This document shows positions 36,731-45,819 of a stretch of DNA of 64,000 nucleotides, piece by piece; the stretch's first letter is position 1; every line of letters begins with the position of its first letter. This stretch comes from Arthrobacter sp. 24S4-2 (GTDB lineage Bacteria; Actinomycetota; Actinomycetes; Actinomycetales; Micrococcaceae). The DNA is taken from NCBI RefSeq assembly GCF_005280255.1, contig NZ_CP040018.1, positions 62,001-126,000 on the forward strand, given 5' to 3'. A program made the position numbers and the translations under genes. The notes under the pieces are model-generated. The model was not told where the DNA came from. It made no database searches and saw only the letters and a list, made by a program, of their open reading frames with translations.

Positions 36731-38065
36731 ATGACCACGCACAACCCGGCCGCCCGCACCAGCGCCCGCAAGATCCCGCCCGGAGCCCTCAAAGCCTACG
36801 TTGCCAGCCTCACCGGCACCTCGCTCGAGTACTACGACTTCGCCATCTACTCGGTGGCTTCAGCGCTGGTCTTCCCGAAGATCTTCTTCCCGGGCAATGA
36901 CGAGTTCGTGGGCCTCCTGCTCTCCTTCTCAGCCTTCGCGGTGGGGTACCTTGCCCGGCCCATCGGCGGTGTGATCTTCGGCCGGCTGGGCGACAAGATC
37001 GGCCGCAAGCACGTCCTGGTTGTCACCCTGATGCTGATCGGTGCGGCCACAGTGCTGATCGGCCTGCTACCGGACTACTCGGTCATCGGGGTGGCGGCTC
37101 CCACCCTCCTGGTGCTCCTGCGCCTGGCCCAGGGCATCGGCGTCGGCGGCGAATGGGGCGGTGCCGTCCTGCTCTCCAGCGAATTCGGCGATGCCAGCAA
37201 GCGGGGCTTCTGGTCCTCGGCGGCCCAGATCGGCCCGCCGGCCGGCAACCTGATGGCCAACGGTGTTCTGGCCGTGCTGGCGGCAACGCTCAGCACCGAA
37301 GCCTTCCTCTCCTGGGGCTGGCGCGTCGCCTTCCTGGCTTCCGCGCTGCTGGTGGTCTTCGGCCTGATCATCCGCCTCAAGCTTGAAGAAACCCCCGTGT
37401 TCAAGGCCATCAAGGCCCATGGGGAACAGCCCAAGGCCCCCATCACAGAGGTGTTCACCAAGGAACCCCGCGCCCTCGTGGCCGCCGCACTGTCCCGCGT
37501 CTGCCCCGACGTCCTCTATGCCCTGTTCACCGTCTTCGTGGCCGTCTACGCCACCAAGGAACTCGGCATGACCACAGGCAATGTCCTCACCGCCATCCTG
37601 ATCGGCTCAGGCTTCCAGCTGTTCCTGATCCCGTTGGCCGGCGCCGTGACTGACCGCTTCAACCGGCGCCTCGTTTACGGCATTGCCGCCGTGGGCACCG
37701 CCGCATACATCCCGCTGTTCTTCCTCATGATTGAGGGCAAGTCGGTGCTGATGCTCATTATCGGCGTCGTGATCGGCCTGGCCTTCCACGCCTTCATGTA
37801 CGGCCCGCAGGCCGCCTACATCACCGAGCAGTTCCCGGCCCGGCTGCGCTACGCCGGCAGCTCGCTGGCCTACACCCTGGCCGGCGTTATCGGCGGCGCC
37901 GTGGCACCGCTCATCTTCACTGCGCTCTATGCAGCGTCCGGTGACTGGTTCCTGATCGCGGCCTATCTCCTGGTGGCCTCCGCAGTGACCGTTGTGGGCC
38001 TGGCCCTCGGCCGGAACCCGCAGACCGCCGAGGAAGAGCGGCTCCTGGCTGACACCCACGCCTGA
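36731..38065 (+). CDS. MFS transporter, metabolite:H+ symporter (MHS) family
   Basis: 444 residues with 12 helices, typical of the MHS group (ShiA/ProP/KgtP-like): YVASLTGTSLEYYDFAIYSVASALVFPKIFFP at the N-terminus, motif A GRLGDKIGRKHVL, and GVGGEWGGAVLLSSEFG. GAAGGAAAACC precedes the ATG. Placed inside the pxp operon it probably imports 5-oxoproline or a related organic acid; this is context only. Confidence 0.9.
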   Translation: MTTHNPAARTSARKIPPGALKAYVASLTGTSLEYYDFAIYSVASALVFPKIFFPGNDEFVGLLLSFSAFAVGYLARPIGGVIFGRLGDKIGRKHVLVVTLMLIGAATVLIGLLPDYSVIGVAAPTLLVLLRLAQGIGVGGEWGGAVLLSSEFGDASKRGFWSSAAQIGPPAGNLMANGVLAVLAATLSTEAFLSWGWRVAFLASALLVVFGLIIRLKLEETPVFKAIKAHGEQPKAPITEVFTKEPRALVAAALSRVCPDVLYALFTVFVAVYATKELGMTTGNVLTAILIGSGFQLFLIPLAGAVTDRFNRRLVYGIAAVGTAAYIPLFFLMIEGKSVLMLIIGVVIGLAFHAFMYGPQAAYITEQFPARLRYAGSSLAYTLAGVIGGAVAPLIFTALYAASGDWFLIAAYLLVASAVTVVGLALGRNPQTAEEERLLADTHA

Positions 38066-38192
38066 ACATCACTGACTGCGGCTGGCTGAACAGCGGCTGT
38101 ACGAAACAATTGCCCGACTCACCAACGGCCACGCGGACCACCGCTGCGCCAACCACCTGATGACGCTGACGAACGGATATTTGAGGCAGCTG

Positions 38193-39902
38193 ATGATTGA
38201 AACAGCGGGGGAAACCCTGACCGCGCACAAGGTCCTCTCGGTACGGCCCGTGGGAACGCGGGCGGTGCTCGCGGAGCTGTCCGGAACGCCGGACGTGCTC
38301 GCCCTGCAGACCCTGCTGCTGGAATCGCCGCTCCCTGGCCAGCTGGACGTCTTGGCGGCCGCGCAGACCGTGATGGTCCGCGCGGATTCGCCGGCGGCTG
38401 CCCGCCGGATGGGTGCCCTCCTGCTGGAGCTGGACCTGACGGCCCAGTCGAAGCAGGAGGGCGGCCTGGTGGTCATCGACACCGTGTACGACGGCGAGGA
38501 CCTCGCCGAAGTGGGGCGGCTGACCGGCCTCGGAACAGACGGCGTGATCGAAGCGCATACCGGCCAGATCTGGACAGTGGCCTTCGCCGGGTTCGCGCCT
38601 GGGTTCGGCTACATGGTGGGGGAGAACCAGGAGCTGGAGGTTCCCCGCCGGAGTTCACCGCGCACCGCGGTGCCCACCGGATCCGTTGCACTGGCAGGCA
38701 ACTATTCGGCCGTGTATCCGCGCAAATCCCCGGGCGGCTGGCAGCTGATCGGCCGCACCGGGGCACGCCTGTGGGACCTCAACAGGGCCGAGCCGGCACT
38801 GGCCAGTCCGGGCCACCGTGTCCAGTTCCGTGCCGTCCGCGACGTTGTGGCCATGGCGCCCGAGCCCGCATCCGCCGCCGAGGCGCCGGCCGGGGAACCG
38901 GATTCCGGCCTGCGGATCGTTTCCCCCGGACTCCAGAGCCTCATCGAAGACCTGGGCCGGCAGGGCCATTCCGCCCTTGGTGTGTCCGCCGCCGGGGCGT
39001 TGGACCGGGCATCACTGCGTCGGGCCAACCGGCTGGTGGGCAACAGCCCCTCGGCTGCGGCGATCGAAACCGTCGCCGGAGGGCTCCGGGTCCAGGCCGT
39101 TGGCGACCAGGTGCTGGCAGTCGCCGGGGCGCCGTCGGCACTGACTATCGACCCGCCGTCGGGCGCAGTATCGGACGCTGAATCCGACCCTGAATCTGAC
39201 TCCGGGCAGTACGAACCGGCGCGGCAGCGCACCGTTCCCATGGCCACCCCGTTCGCCCTGCTGGACGGTGAAACCCTGACCCTGGGCGCACCCGGGGCCG
39301 GCTTCCGCAGCTACCTCGCCGTCCGCGGCGGCGTGGATGCCGCGCCGGTCCTGGGCAGCCGTTCCACGGACACCATGTCCGGGATCGGGCCGGTGCCGCT
39401 TGCTGCGGGCCAGCTGCTGGCATCCGGGGACGTGGTCGAATCCGGTGTGGTGGCACATCCCGAACTCCAGCCAGAGTTTCCCGGGGCCGGCGTCACGGTG
39501 CTGGACATTGTGCTGGGCCCCCGCGCCGACTGGTTCGATGCGTCTGCCCTCGAGTCCCTGTGCGGGCAGGACTGGGTGGTGAAGCCGCAGTCCAACCGTG
39601 TGGGCATGAGGCTGGACGGCACGCCGCTGGAACGCAGCCGGCAGGGCGAACTGCCCAGCGAAGGGACCGTGGCCGGAGCCATCCAGGTTCCGCCGGAAGG
39701 CCTCCCTGTCCTTTTCCTTGCCGACCACCCGATCACGGGCGGCTACCCGGTGATCGGCGTGGTGGTGGACCACCAGCTGGACCTGGCCGCCCAGGTGCCC
39801 ATCGGCGGCAGCATCCGCTTCCGGTGTTTTCCGGATCAGGCTTTCCCCGAACGGACGTCCCCCGAACAGACTTCCTCCGAACAGACTTCCCAAGAAAAGT
39901 GA
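38193..39902 (+). CDS. pxpBC: Fused 5-oxoprolinase subunits B and C (KipI-KipA)
   Basis: About 569 residues. The N-terminal half is PxpB (AHS1/CT_C_D) with GFAPGFGYMVG, PRRSSPRTAVPTGSVALAG and KSPGGWQLIGRT. The C-terminal half, from about residue 245, is PxpC (AHS2/CT_A_B) with LQSLIEDLGRQGHSALGVS, GALDRASLRRANRLVG and SNRVGMRLDG. The two proteins are separate in most bacteria. Both domains are homologous to the carboxyltransferase part of urea carboxylase. Start 38193 has GAGG 6 nt upstream; ATG 38160 in the same frame has none. The last 20 residues are a degenerate SEQTS-type repeat. Confidence 0.9.
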   Translation: MIETAGETLTAHKVLSVRPVGTRAVLAELSGTPDVLALQTLLLESPLPGQLDVLAAAQTVMVRADSPAAARRMGALLLELDLTAQSKQEGGLVVIDTVYDGEDLAEVGRLTGLGTDGVIEAHTGQIWTVAFAGFAPGFGYMVGENQELEVPRRSSPRTAVPTGSVALAGNYSAVYPRKSPGGWQLIGRTGARLWDLNRAEPALASPGHRVQFRAVRDVVAMAPEPASAAEAPAGEPDSGLRIVSPGLQSLIEDLGRQGHSALGVSAAGALDRASLRRANRLVGNSPSAAAIETVAGGLRVQAVGDQVLAVAGAPSALTIDPPSGAVSDAESDPESDSGQYEPARQRTVPMATPFALLDGETLTLGAPGAGFRSYLAVRGGVDAAPVLGSRSTDTMSGIGPVPLAAGQLLASGDVVESGVVAHPELQPEFPGAGVTVLDIVLGPRADWFDASALESLCGQDWVVKPQSNRVGMRLDGTPLERSRQGELPSEGTVAGAIQVPPEGLPVLFLADHPITGGYPVIGVVVDHQLDLAAQVPIGGSIRFRCFPDQAFPERTSPEQTSSEQTSQEK

Positions 39903-39909
39903 GTAACTG

Positions 39910-41655
39910 ATGCGCAAGGTCCTGATCGCCAACCGAGGCGAAATCGCCGTCCGGATTGCCCGTGCCTGTGACGACGCCCGGCTCGAATCCGTCGCCGTAT
40001 ATGCGGACATAGATGCCGATGCCATGCACGTCGGCGCTGCCAGCGAAGCCTTCAGCCTGGGCGGTAACTCCCCGGCGGACACCTACCTCAACATCCCCAA
40101 GCTGCTCGACGTGGCGGCCAGGGCCGGAGCGGACGCCGTCCACCCCGGCTACGGCTTCCTTTCCGAGAACGCCGACTTTGCCCAGGCCGTACTCGATGCC
40201 GGGCTGGCCTGGATCGGCCCCACCCCGGAGGCCATCAGGCAGCTCGGCAACAAGATCACTGCCCGCGAGATCGCCGTCCGCGCCGGTGCGCCGCTGGTGG
40301 CCGGCAGCGACGGGCCCGTGGACACCGCTGCCGAGGCCCGCACCTTCGCCGAGGAGCACGGCCTGCCGATTGCCATCAAGGCAGCCTTCGGCGGCGGCGG
40401 CCGCGGGCTGAAGGTGGTCCGGAACATGGACGAGATCGAGGAAGCCTTCGATTCCGCCGTCCGTGAAGCCGTGGCGGCCTTCGGACGCGGCGAATGCTTC
40501 GTCGAGCGCTATCTGGACCGTCCGCGGCACGTCGAGGCGCAGGTCCTGGCGGACACGCACGGCAACGTCGTGGTGGTGGGAACCCGTGACTGCTCCCTCC
40601 AGCGCCGGCACCAGAAGCTGGTGGAGGAAGCACCCGCCCCGTTCCTCAGCGACGATCAGCGGAAGCAGATTTACGACGCAGCCAAGGCGGTCTGCCGCGA
40701 AGCGGGCTACTCCGGCGCCGGCACGGTGGAGTTCCTGGTCGCGGCAGATGGCACGGTTGCATTCCTTGAGGTCAATACGCGCCTTCAGGTGGAGCACCCC
40801 ATCACCGAGGAAACCACCGGGATCGACCTGGTCCAGGAGCAGTTCCGGATCGCCGACGGGGACCCCCTGCGCATCACCGCGGACCCCGAGCCCCGCGGCC
40901 ACTCCTTCGAATTCCGGCTCAACGCCGAGGATGTGGGGCGCGGGTTCCTGCCCTCGCCCGGAACCATCGAAGAGTTCGCGGGCCCCACCGGCCCCGGCAT
41001 CCGCCTGGACACCGGCGTCCGCTCGGGCTCGTTCGTGGCGCCGCAGTTCGACTCACTCCTGGCCAAGCTGATCGTCACCGGCGCGGACCGCCAGCAGGCT
41101 CTTCGTCGCGCCCGCCGCGCCCTTGCCGAAATCAGCATCACCGGCGTGGCCACCGTGCTGCCGTTCCACCGCGCCGTGCTCGAATCACCGGACTTCACGT
41201 CCGAAACCGGCCTGGGCATCCACACCCGCTGGATCGAAACCGACTTCGCGGACCGCATCCCTGCCGACCCCGGCTACAGCACCGCCGTACCCGACGGCGT
41301 ACGCCGCACCATCACCGTCGACGTGGACGGCCGCCGGCTCGCCGTGGGCCTGCCCGCGGACCTGCTGGACGGCTGGGCCCGCTCGGGCGGGGCCCTTCCT
41401 GCCGGGGTCTCGGTAGATTCCGACGGCGGCAGCGCCGCCGATCCGGGGGAGTTGCGCGCGGACATGGCCGGAACTGTGGTGAAGTGGCTCGTGGAGGCGG
41501 GCGCCGAAGTTTCGGCGGGGGACGCCGTCGTCGTGCTTGAGGCAATGAAGATGGAGACCCAGGTGACGGCGCACCGCGACGGTACCGTGACGGGTATCCG
41601 CACCGAAGCCGGCGGCGTGGTTACTGCCGGAGCCGTGCTGGCCCTGATCGGGTAG
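39910..41655 (+). CDS. Biotin carboxylase-biotin carboxyl carrier fusion
   Basis: 581 residues. Biotin carboxylase domains cover about 1-450 (KVLIANRGEIAVRIARAC, DAVHPGYGFLSENA, the Gly-rich ATP loop AAFGGGGRGLK, EVNTRLQVEHPITEETTGIDLV). The carrier domain covers the last 80 residues with the biotinylation motif VVVLEAMKMETQV. This is the alpha-subunit layout of acyl-CoA carboxylases, yet no carboxyltransferase beta subunit is adjacent. Instead it starts 7 bp after pxpBC, whose domains resemble the urea-carboxylase carboxyltransferase. A split biotin-dependent enzyme acting on 5-oxoproline is therefore plausible. Confidence 0.92.
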   Translation: MRKVLIANRGEIAVRIARACDDARLESVAVYADIDADAMHVGAASEAFSLGGNSPADTYLNIPKLLDVAARAGADAVHPGYGFLSENADFAQAVLDAGLAWIGPTPEAIRQLGNKITAREIAVRAGAPLVAGSDGPVDTAAEARTFAEEHGLPIAIKAAFGGGGRGLKVVRNMDEIEEAFDSAVREAVAAFGRGECFVERYLDRPRHVEAQVLADTHGNVVVVGTRDCSLQRRHQKLVEEAPAPFLSDDQRKQIYDAAKAVCREAGYSGAGTVEFLVAADGTVAFLEVNTRLQVEHPITEETTGIDLVQEQFRIADGDPLRITADPEPRGHSFEFRLNAEDVGRGFLPSPGTIEEFAGPTGPGIRLDTGVRSGSFVAPQFDSLLAKLIVTGADRQQALRRARRALAEISITGVATVLPFHRAVLESPDFTSETGLGIHTRWIETDFADRIPADPGYSTAVPDGVRRTITVDVDGRRLAVGLPADLLDGWARSGGALPAGVSVDSDGGSAADPGELRADMAGTVVKWLVEAGAEVSAGDAVVVLEAMKMETQVTAHRDGTVTGIRTEAGGVVTAGAVLALIG

Positions 41656-41757
41656 CTGCCCGGCTGGCTGCGTGAGGCGAGGAACACTGTGGTGCAGGCC
41701 GGGGTTCAGGAGGACAATGCAGAAACATAGCAGCCCTCCAGGAGTCAGGCCAGAACC

Positions 41758-42138
41758 GTGGATGAACCCAGTGCAAACGAAAAGGTAGTCGACCGGCTGA
41801 TCGCCTGCATCAATGACCGCCGCGTTGAGGTCATGGACGAGCTGTTCCATGACGACGCAGTGATGCACTGGCCGCAGTCCGGTGAGCTGGTGCGCGGCGC
41901 CGAAAACCGGAGGGGCATCTACAACGCGTTCCCCCAACTGCCCACCATCACGCCGCGCCGGATCCTCAGCGGCGGGGATCTGGTGGTGGCCGAGGCTTTG
42001 CTGGATTACGGCGGACCGCAGTATGAAACGGTGTTCATCTTTGAGTTCCGGGACGGCCGGATTGCGAAGGAAACGGCCTACTGGAGTGAGGCCTTCGACG
42101 CACCGGAATGGCGCGCACAGTGGGTTGAAAAAACCTAG
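41758..42138 (+). CDS. NTF2-like (SnoaL-type) small protein
   Basis: 126 residues with the cone-shaped NTF2-like pattern: an N-terminal helix ANEKVVDRLIACINDRRVEVMDELFHDDAVMHWP, then beta strands ending FEFRDGRIAKETAYWSEAFDAPEWRAQWV. Family members are small-molecule isomerases/cyclases or plain ligand binders. The GTG start is by frame; AGGAG lies rather far upstream. It follows the carboxylase gene by 102 bp and may be the operon's last gene. Confidence 0.82.
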   Translation: MDEPSANEKVVDRLIACINDRRVEVMDELFHDDAVMHWPQSGELVRGAENRRGIYNAFPQLPTITPRRILSGGDLVVAEALLDYGGPQYETVFIFEFRDGRIAKETAYWSEAFDAPEWRAQWVEKT

Positions 42139-42195
42139 GGGAGACTCCGGGCCGCACCGGAAGGCTCACTGCCCGTCACGGCAGGATTCGCCGGA

Positions 42196-42699
42196 TCACG
42201 GCCGGTGAATGTCGACGCCTGAAGCGGCCAGAGCAGAAAGGAACCGCTCCTGGCGGTCTTGATTTCCAAGGCTCAGCAGATATCCGTGGCCGGAATCGAG
42301 CTGGACCGCCGGCCCGGTGTCCTGGATGATTCCCAGCCCGAAGGCGCCGAACCGCAGCCCGAATCCGTAGCGCAGGCCGTGAATCGCCGCGGGAGTGGCC
42401 CGCCGGATCGCTGTTACGGGGATCCGGCGGCGATAGAAGGGGAACCAGCGCAACCGCACTTCGTTTTCGCGGACCTGGATCCTGGAGAATCCGAAGCCGA
42501 GGATCCCGATAAAGGCTGCAGCACCGCCAAGGAGCACGGCGACCGACGGGTCAGTACGCAGCGCACCGGTGGCGAACGCGGCGAGCAGGCTTCCTGCCAG
42601 CAGGATGAAGGTGCCGCCGATGATGGCGCGCGGCAGCCGGCCGTAGAACATCCGGCCCGAATCGAAGAGGATGCCCGCGTCCCGTGGTGTCGTCCCCAT
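42196..42699 (-). CDS. Two-helix membrane protein with PH-like C-terminal domain
   Basis: 167 residues. Two adjacent helices (AIIGGTFILLAGSLLAAFATGAL, VAVLLGGAAAFIGILGFGF) are followed by a beta-rich soluble part with IQVRENEVRLRWFPFYRRRIPVTAIRRATP and a last helix RQERFLSALAASGVD. The soluble part reads like a bPH/DUF3093-type domain. The function is unknown. GAGGATGATCTG precedes ATG 42699. Confidence 0.75.
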   Translation of the reverse strand: MGTTPRDAGILFDSGRMFYGRLPRAIIGGTFILLAGSLLAAFATGALRTDPSVAVLLGGAAAFIGILGFGFSRIQVRENEVRLRWFPFYRRRIPVTAIRRATPAAIHGLRYGFGLRFGAFGLGIIQDTGPAVQLDSGHGYLLSLGNQDRQERFLSALAASGVDIHRP

Positions 42700-42712
42700 C
42701 AGATCATCCTCA

Positions 42713-43195
42713 TCAGGCCGATTCTCGGACCACCAGCTCGGTGGGAAGGGTGATGGCGGCGGGCCGCTCGCCGTCGATGACGGCCAGGAGGAGCCGGACC
42801 ATTTCCGCGCTGATCCGTTCAAACGGCTGCCGGACCGTGGTCAGCGTGGGCACAGTGGTGGAGGAGACCTTGATGTCATCGAACCCGGCGACGGCCACGT
42901 CTTCCGGTATGTTGGCGCCGACGATCCCGGAAATGATGCCCTTCCTGGTGGCGTGCGAGGAGACCAGGAGGACGCCGTCCACATGGCCGGCCGTCAGGAA
43001 TTCGGTGGCCCGGCGCTGTTCGTGCGGATTGACCCGGTACCCGGTCTTCTTGATGGCGGCATTCACGGCTGCCAAAGCCGGTGGACTGACCCAATGCCCG
43101 CCGCTGTGAACCCGGGAAACCGTGCCACGCGAGACGCCCGCTTCCCTGGCGACGTCGTCGATCTTGGGGCGGTTTTTGGCGGGAGTCTGAGACAT
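42713..43195 (-). pseudogene. LacI-family regulator with internal deletions
   Basis: A single frame of 160 residues built from non-adjacent parts of a LacI protein. The intact N-terminal HTH and hinge (IDDVAREAGVSRGTVSRV, AIKKTGYRVNPH) jump directly to the mid-protein segment EQRRATEFLTAGHVDGVLLVSSH. That jumps again to the C-terminal third (GANIPEDVAVAGFDDIKVSSTTVPTLTTVRQP to the end). About 180 residues of the sugar-binding core are missing at two junctions, both in frame. It might still bind DNA but cannot sense sugar normally. A GH42 beta-galactosidase remnant lies beside it. Confidence 0.8.
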
Positions 43196-43257
43196 GGCTA
43201 AAGCCTATCCGGGGCCAGGCCTTTACAGGCCAGGGCGGAAGCGCCCTGGTTGAGTAG

Positions 43258-43530
43258 GCCGTTCAGGCCCACCGTGACGGGGAACAGGTGGTCGTCCCCG
43301 AGCATGACGGCCGGGCCGCTGCGGGTCCCGCCATCACCCGCAACGCCTTTGGCGGCGATACCGCCTGGTACGTATCGACCAAGCTCGACGGCGGCGACCT
43401 CACCGCAGCACCGCCACGGATAATTTCACTTTCCTCATCAACCGCCCGTCAGCTCGAGGAGCGGCTCAATGCGGCCGTCCGGGACCTGCAGGACGTCGCA
43501 GCCCGCACGCGCCCCCGGGGGATCTGGTGT
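43258..43530 (+). pseudogene. GH42 beta-galactosidase C-terminal remnant
   Basis: In one frame: AAAGPAITRNAFGGDTAWYVSTKLD, typical of the beta-sandwich near the C-terminus of GH42 beta-galactosidases. A second frame continues with ITDNFTFLINRPSA. The rest of the enzyme is gone and the two pieces are out of phase. An in-frame stop lies just upstream (43255). The remnant is beside the degraded LacI regulator, so a beta-galactoside locus has been lost here. Confidence 0.6.
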
Positions 43531-43540
43531 GACCCGGAAT

Positions 43541-44575
43541 TTAGCCGCCTGACTCGACCGCGGCCTGCCCGCCCACGGTGGACTCACGCGGCACCAGGCG
43601 GAATGCCGACTCGACTTCGCGGGGAGGCCCGCCGTCGGGGTTCTTGATCCGCTCCATAAGCAGCCGGATGGCGGTCCCGGCAATTTCGTCCCGCCCAGGG
43701 TCCACGGTACTGAGGGTCGGCAGGGAATAGCGTGTCTCGTCCAGGTCGTCGAAGCCGATCACGGCGACGTCATCCGGGATGCGGTAACCCGCTTCCTGGA
43801 GCACGCGCATGGCACCCTGGGCAAGGGTATCGTTGAGGCCGAAGACAGCGTCGAATGTGGCCCCCCGGTCCAGCAGCTCATGCATGGCCGCCGCCCCGTT
43901 GGAGCGGTGCCAGTCCTGGACATAGGAAACGATGCCGTCGTCGTACGGGATTTTCCGGGTTTCCAGCGCCTCCCGGTAACCGCGCAGGCGTAGGCCGGCG
44001 GAACCGATCACCTCGCCCTGATGCGCGCCCACCACCGCTATCCGCTTGCGGCCCAGGTCAAGCAGGTGCTCTGTCGCGGCGCGGGCCGCAGCAACATTCT
44101 GCATGGTCACGTGGTCCGAAGTGCTGTGGAAGATCCGCTCACCCAGCAGGACAAGCGGTACGTCGGCGCGGATGAGTTCGGCATCGTCCTGGCCCAGTGC
44201 CAGCGGGCTGAAAATCAGCCCGTCCGTCATTTTCAGGCGGGGGTTGGCCATCACCTCGAGTTCGCGGTCGCGGTCCGCCCCGGTTTGTTCGATCCGCACC
44301 ACCAGGCCCTGTTTGGCGGCGGCTTCGATGACGGAATCCGCCAGCTCGGCGAAGTAGGGCAGCCGCAGCTGGGGGAGCGCCAGCGTGATGGCGCCGGCGT
44401 GCCCGGACCGGAGGCTTCTGGCCGTCAGGTTGGGGCGGTAGCTCAGGGCAGCGATGGCCGTTTCCACCTTGGCCCGGGTGGTGTCCCGCACGTGCGGATG
44501 GTTGTTGATGACGTTTGAGACAGTCTTGATCGAGACTCCCGCCAGGCGTGCGACGTCGTGAAGCGTTGCTGCCAT
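43541..44575 (-). CDS. LacI-family transcriptional regulator
   Basis: 344 residues, intact. HTH: TLHDVARLAGVSIKTVSNVINNHPHVRD; hinge AIAALSYRPNLTARSLRSG; sensor domain with DGLIFSPLALGQDDAEL, GRKRIAVVGAHQGEV, FDAVFGLNDTLAQGAMRVL and VIGFDDLDETRYSLP. Start MAATLHDV at 44575 by family; the upstream extension is not protein-like. The adjacent sugar gene is only a remnant, so its target is probably elsewhere. Confidence 0.9.
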   Translation of the reverse strand: MAATLHDVARLAGVSIKTVSNVINNHPHVRDTTRAKVETAIAALSYRPNLTARSLRSGHAGAITLALPQLRLPYFAELADSVIEAAAKQGLVVRIEQTGADRDRELEVMANPRLKMTDGLIFSPLALGQDDAELIRADVPLVLLGERIFHSTSDHVTMQNVAAARAATEHLLDLGRKRIAVVGAHQGEVIGSAGLRLRGYREALETRKIPYDDGIVSYVQDWHRSNGAAAMHELLDRGATFDAVFGLNDTLAQGAMRVLQEAGYRIPDDVAVIGFDDLDETRYSLPTLSTVDPGRDEIAGTAIRLLMERIKNPDGGPPREVESAFRLVPRESTVGGQAAVESGG

Positions 44576-44672
44576 GCCGCATTCCCCCGTTGTCGTTTTC
44601 CTAGGGCAACACCCCATGCCCGCACCGAGTTTACAGCGGGCCGCCGGCGTGACGCCGCCGCCAGCCGTACAG

Positions 44673-45038
44673 CTAGCGGACCGCTGTTTCCCTTGCGGAT
44701 TCGTCCAGTGCACTCAGGGTCAGGCGTGTCGTTTGCAGCACAATGCCCAGCAGGGAGTGGGCTGCCGTGAGCAGGCTGCTCACTTCGGGGCAGGACAGTT
44801 CGTAGAACAGCCGCCCGTCCTGACGGGAGGGTGTGATCAGGCGCTGGCGGCGGAGCACGCCGAGGTGCTGGGACAGATTTGAGGGTTCGAGGCCTGTGTC
44901 GTCGCGCAGCCGGCTGACGGCCACGGGGCCGTCTGCGAGCATCTCCAGGACCTGAATACGCGCAGGATGCCCCATGGATTTGAAAAGTTCGGCCTTCACG
45001 CCACTGGGGACCAGAGCTACGGGCAGATCATCCTTCAT
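44673..45038 (-). CDS. ArsR-family transcriptional regulator
   Basis: 121 residues with the winged helix FKSMGHPARIQVLEMLADGPVAVSRLRDDTGLEPSNLSQHLGVLRRQRLITPSRQDGRLFYEL. Metal-binding ELCVC-type cysteines are absent; one Cys (ELSCPEV) remains. It may therefore respond to something other than arsenite. GGAGGGAGG stands 4 nt before the ATG. No target gene is obvious next to it. Confidence 0.9.
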   Translation of the reverse strand: MKDDLPVALVPSGVKAELFKSMGHPARIQVLEMLADGPVAVSRLRDDTGLEPSNLSQHLGVLRRQRLITPSRQDGRLFYELSCPEVSSLLTAAHSLLGIVLQTTRLTLSALDESARETAVR

Positions 45039-45367
45039 CAGGCCTCCCTCCTTACATCCAATGTGCAGCGCCAGACTGATGTCCAGCGGTCAAGGCCTAG
45101 GGCAGACAGAAAGGTCTGTCTCGCACGCCCCCTATTTATCGCGGTGCTGAGGTACATCGTAGCCCCTGGATGTGTCCCGGCGGGCGGGTAATTTTCAATC
45201 TGCGGCCGCCCCTTGCGCAGACGGGATGCGTAGTTCAGACTTTCATGAATTCATCAATTCGAACCGGCCGTTCACAGGCGTCCGGCACCACAACGATGGA
45301 TTCAGGCTGCTTCCGCTGACAACGGCGTCACCGGGAGTGGCGTGATCCCAGGTCTCAGGAGGGTTCA
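45039..45367. other. 329-bp intergenic region
   Basis: Divergent promoter space between arsR and the DUF1508 gene. Visible: a hairpin AGACAG-N6-CTGTCT (45103-45120) and a 10-bp palindrome ATGAATTCAT (45245-45254) in an AT-rich patch. Either may be an operator or promoter element. No gene recognised. Confidence 0.45.
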
Positions 45368-45814
45368 ATGGCAGGCATGTTCGAACTATTCACAGACTCG
45401 GACGATTCCTTTAGATTTCAACTGACTGCTCCGGACGGAACAGTCATGGCACTCTCCAAGCCGTTCCCGGACAAACCCGCCGCTGTGGCTGGGATCGCCG
45501 CGGTGCGCGAGTATGCCGGGATGGGCTTTGTCACCGAGATTCCGGCACCGGAGGTTGAACGCACCGCCGGCGCGTTTGCAGTCCTGTCGACTCCCCTGGC
45601 GGACGTGGCAGGGGATGTTCCAAGCGAAGCTGGGGAAAAGCGCAAAGTCCTCCCGGCCGGATCGGTCAGCCCGTCCCGGCAGCCGAAGACCCGGATCACC
45701 TCGGCGGCCCGTGCCCTGGGCGGGCGGGCGGCGAGCCGGAAGCAGCAGATCCTGGTCCGGTGGCGGCAGTCCCTCAGGCCGGAAGCCGCCGTCGCCGGTT
45801 TCCGTCCGTGCTGA
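45368..45814 (+). CDS. DUF1508 protein with basic C-terminal tail
   Basis: 148 residues. The first ~60 are one DUF1508 unit (MAGMFELFTDSDDSFRFQL, GTVMALSKPFPDKPAAVAGIAAVREYAGMGFVTEI). The rest is low-complexity and turns strongly basic (KTRITSAARALGGRAASRKQQILVRWRQSLRP), possibly nucleic-acid or membrane contacting. AGGAGG precedes the ATG. Its end is 5 bp before the PAS-ANTAR gene, so the two are probably co-translated. Confidence 0.82.
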   Translation: MAGMFELFTDSDDSFRFQLTAPDGTVMALSKPFPDKPAAVAGIAAVREYAGMGFVTEIPAPEVERTAGAFAVLSTPLADVAGDVPSEAGEKRKVLPAGSVSPSRQPKTRITSAARALGGRAASRKQQILVRWRQSLRPEAAVAGFRPC

Positions 45815-45819
45815 GTGCC

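Noticed and set aside
43218..43248. Two small adjacent hairpins (GGCCT/AGGCC and CAGGGCG/CGCCCTG) as a riboswitch
   Set aside because: Short stems in GC-rich DNA beside two pseudogenes; they match no riboswitch architecture I can recognise.
45245..45319. A 24-codon ORF starting at ATGAATTCATCA
   Set aside because: No ribosome-binding site and no hydrophobic core; more likely promoter sequence.
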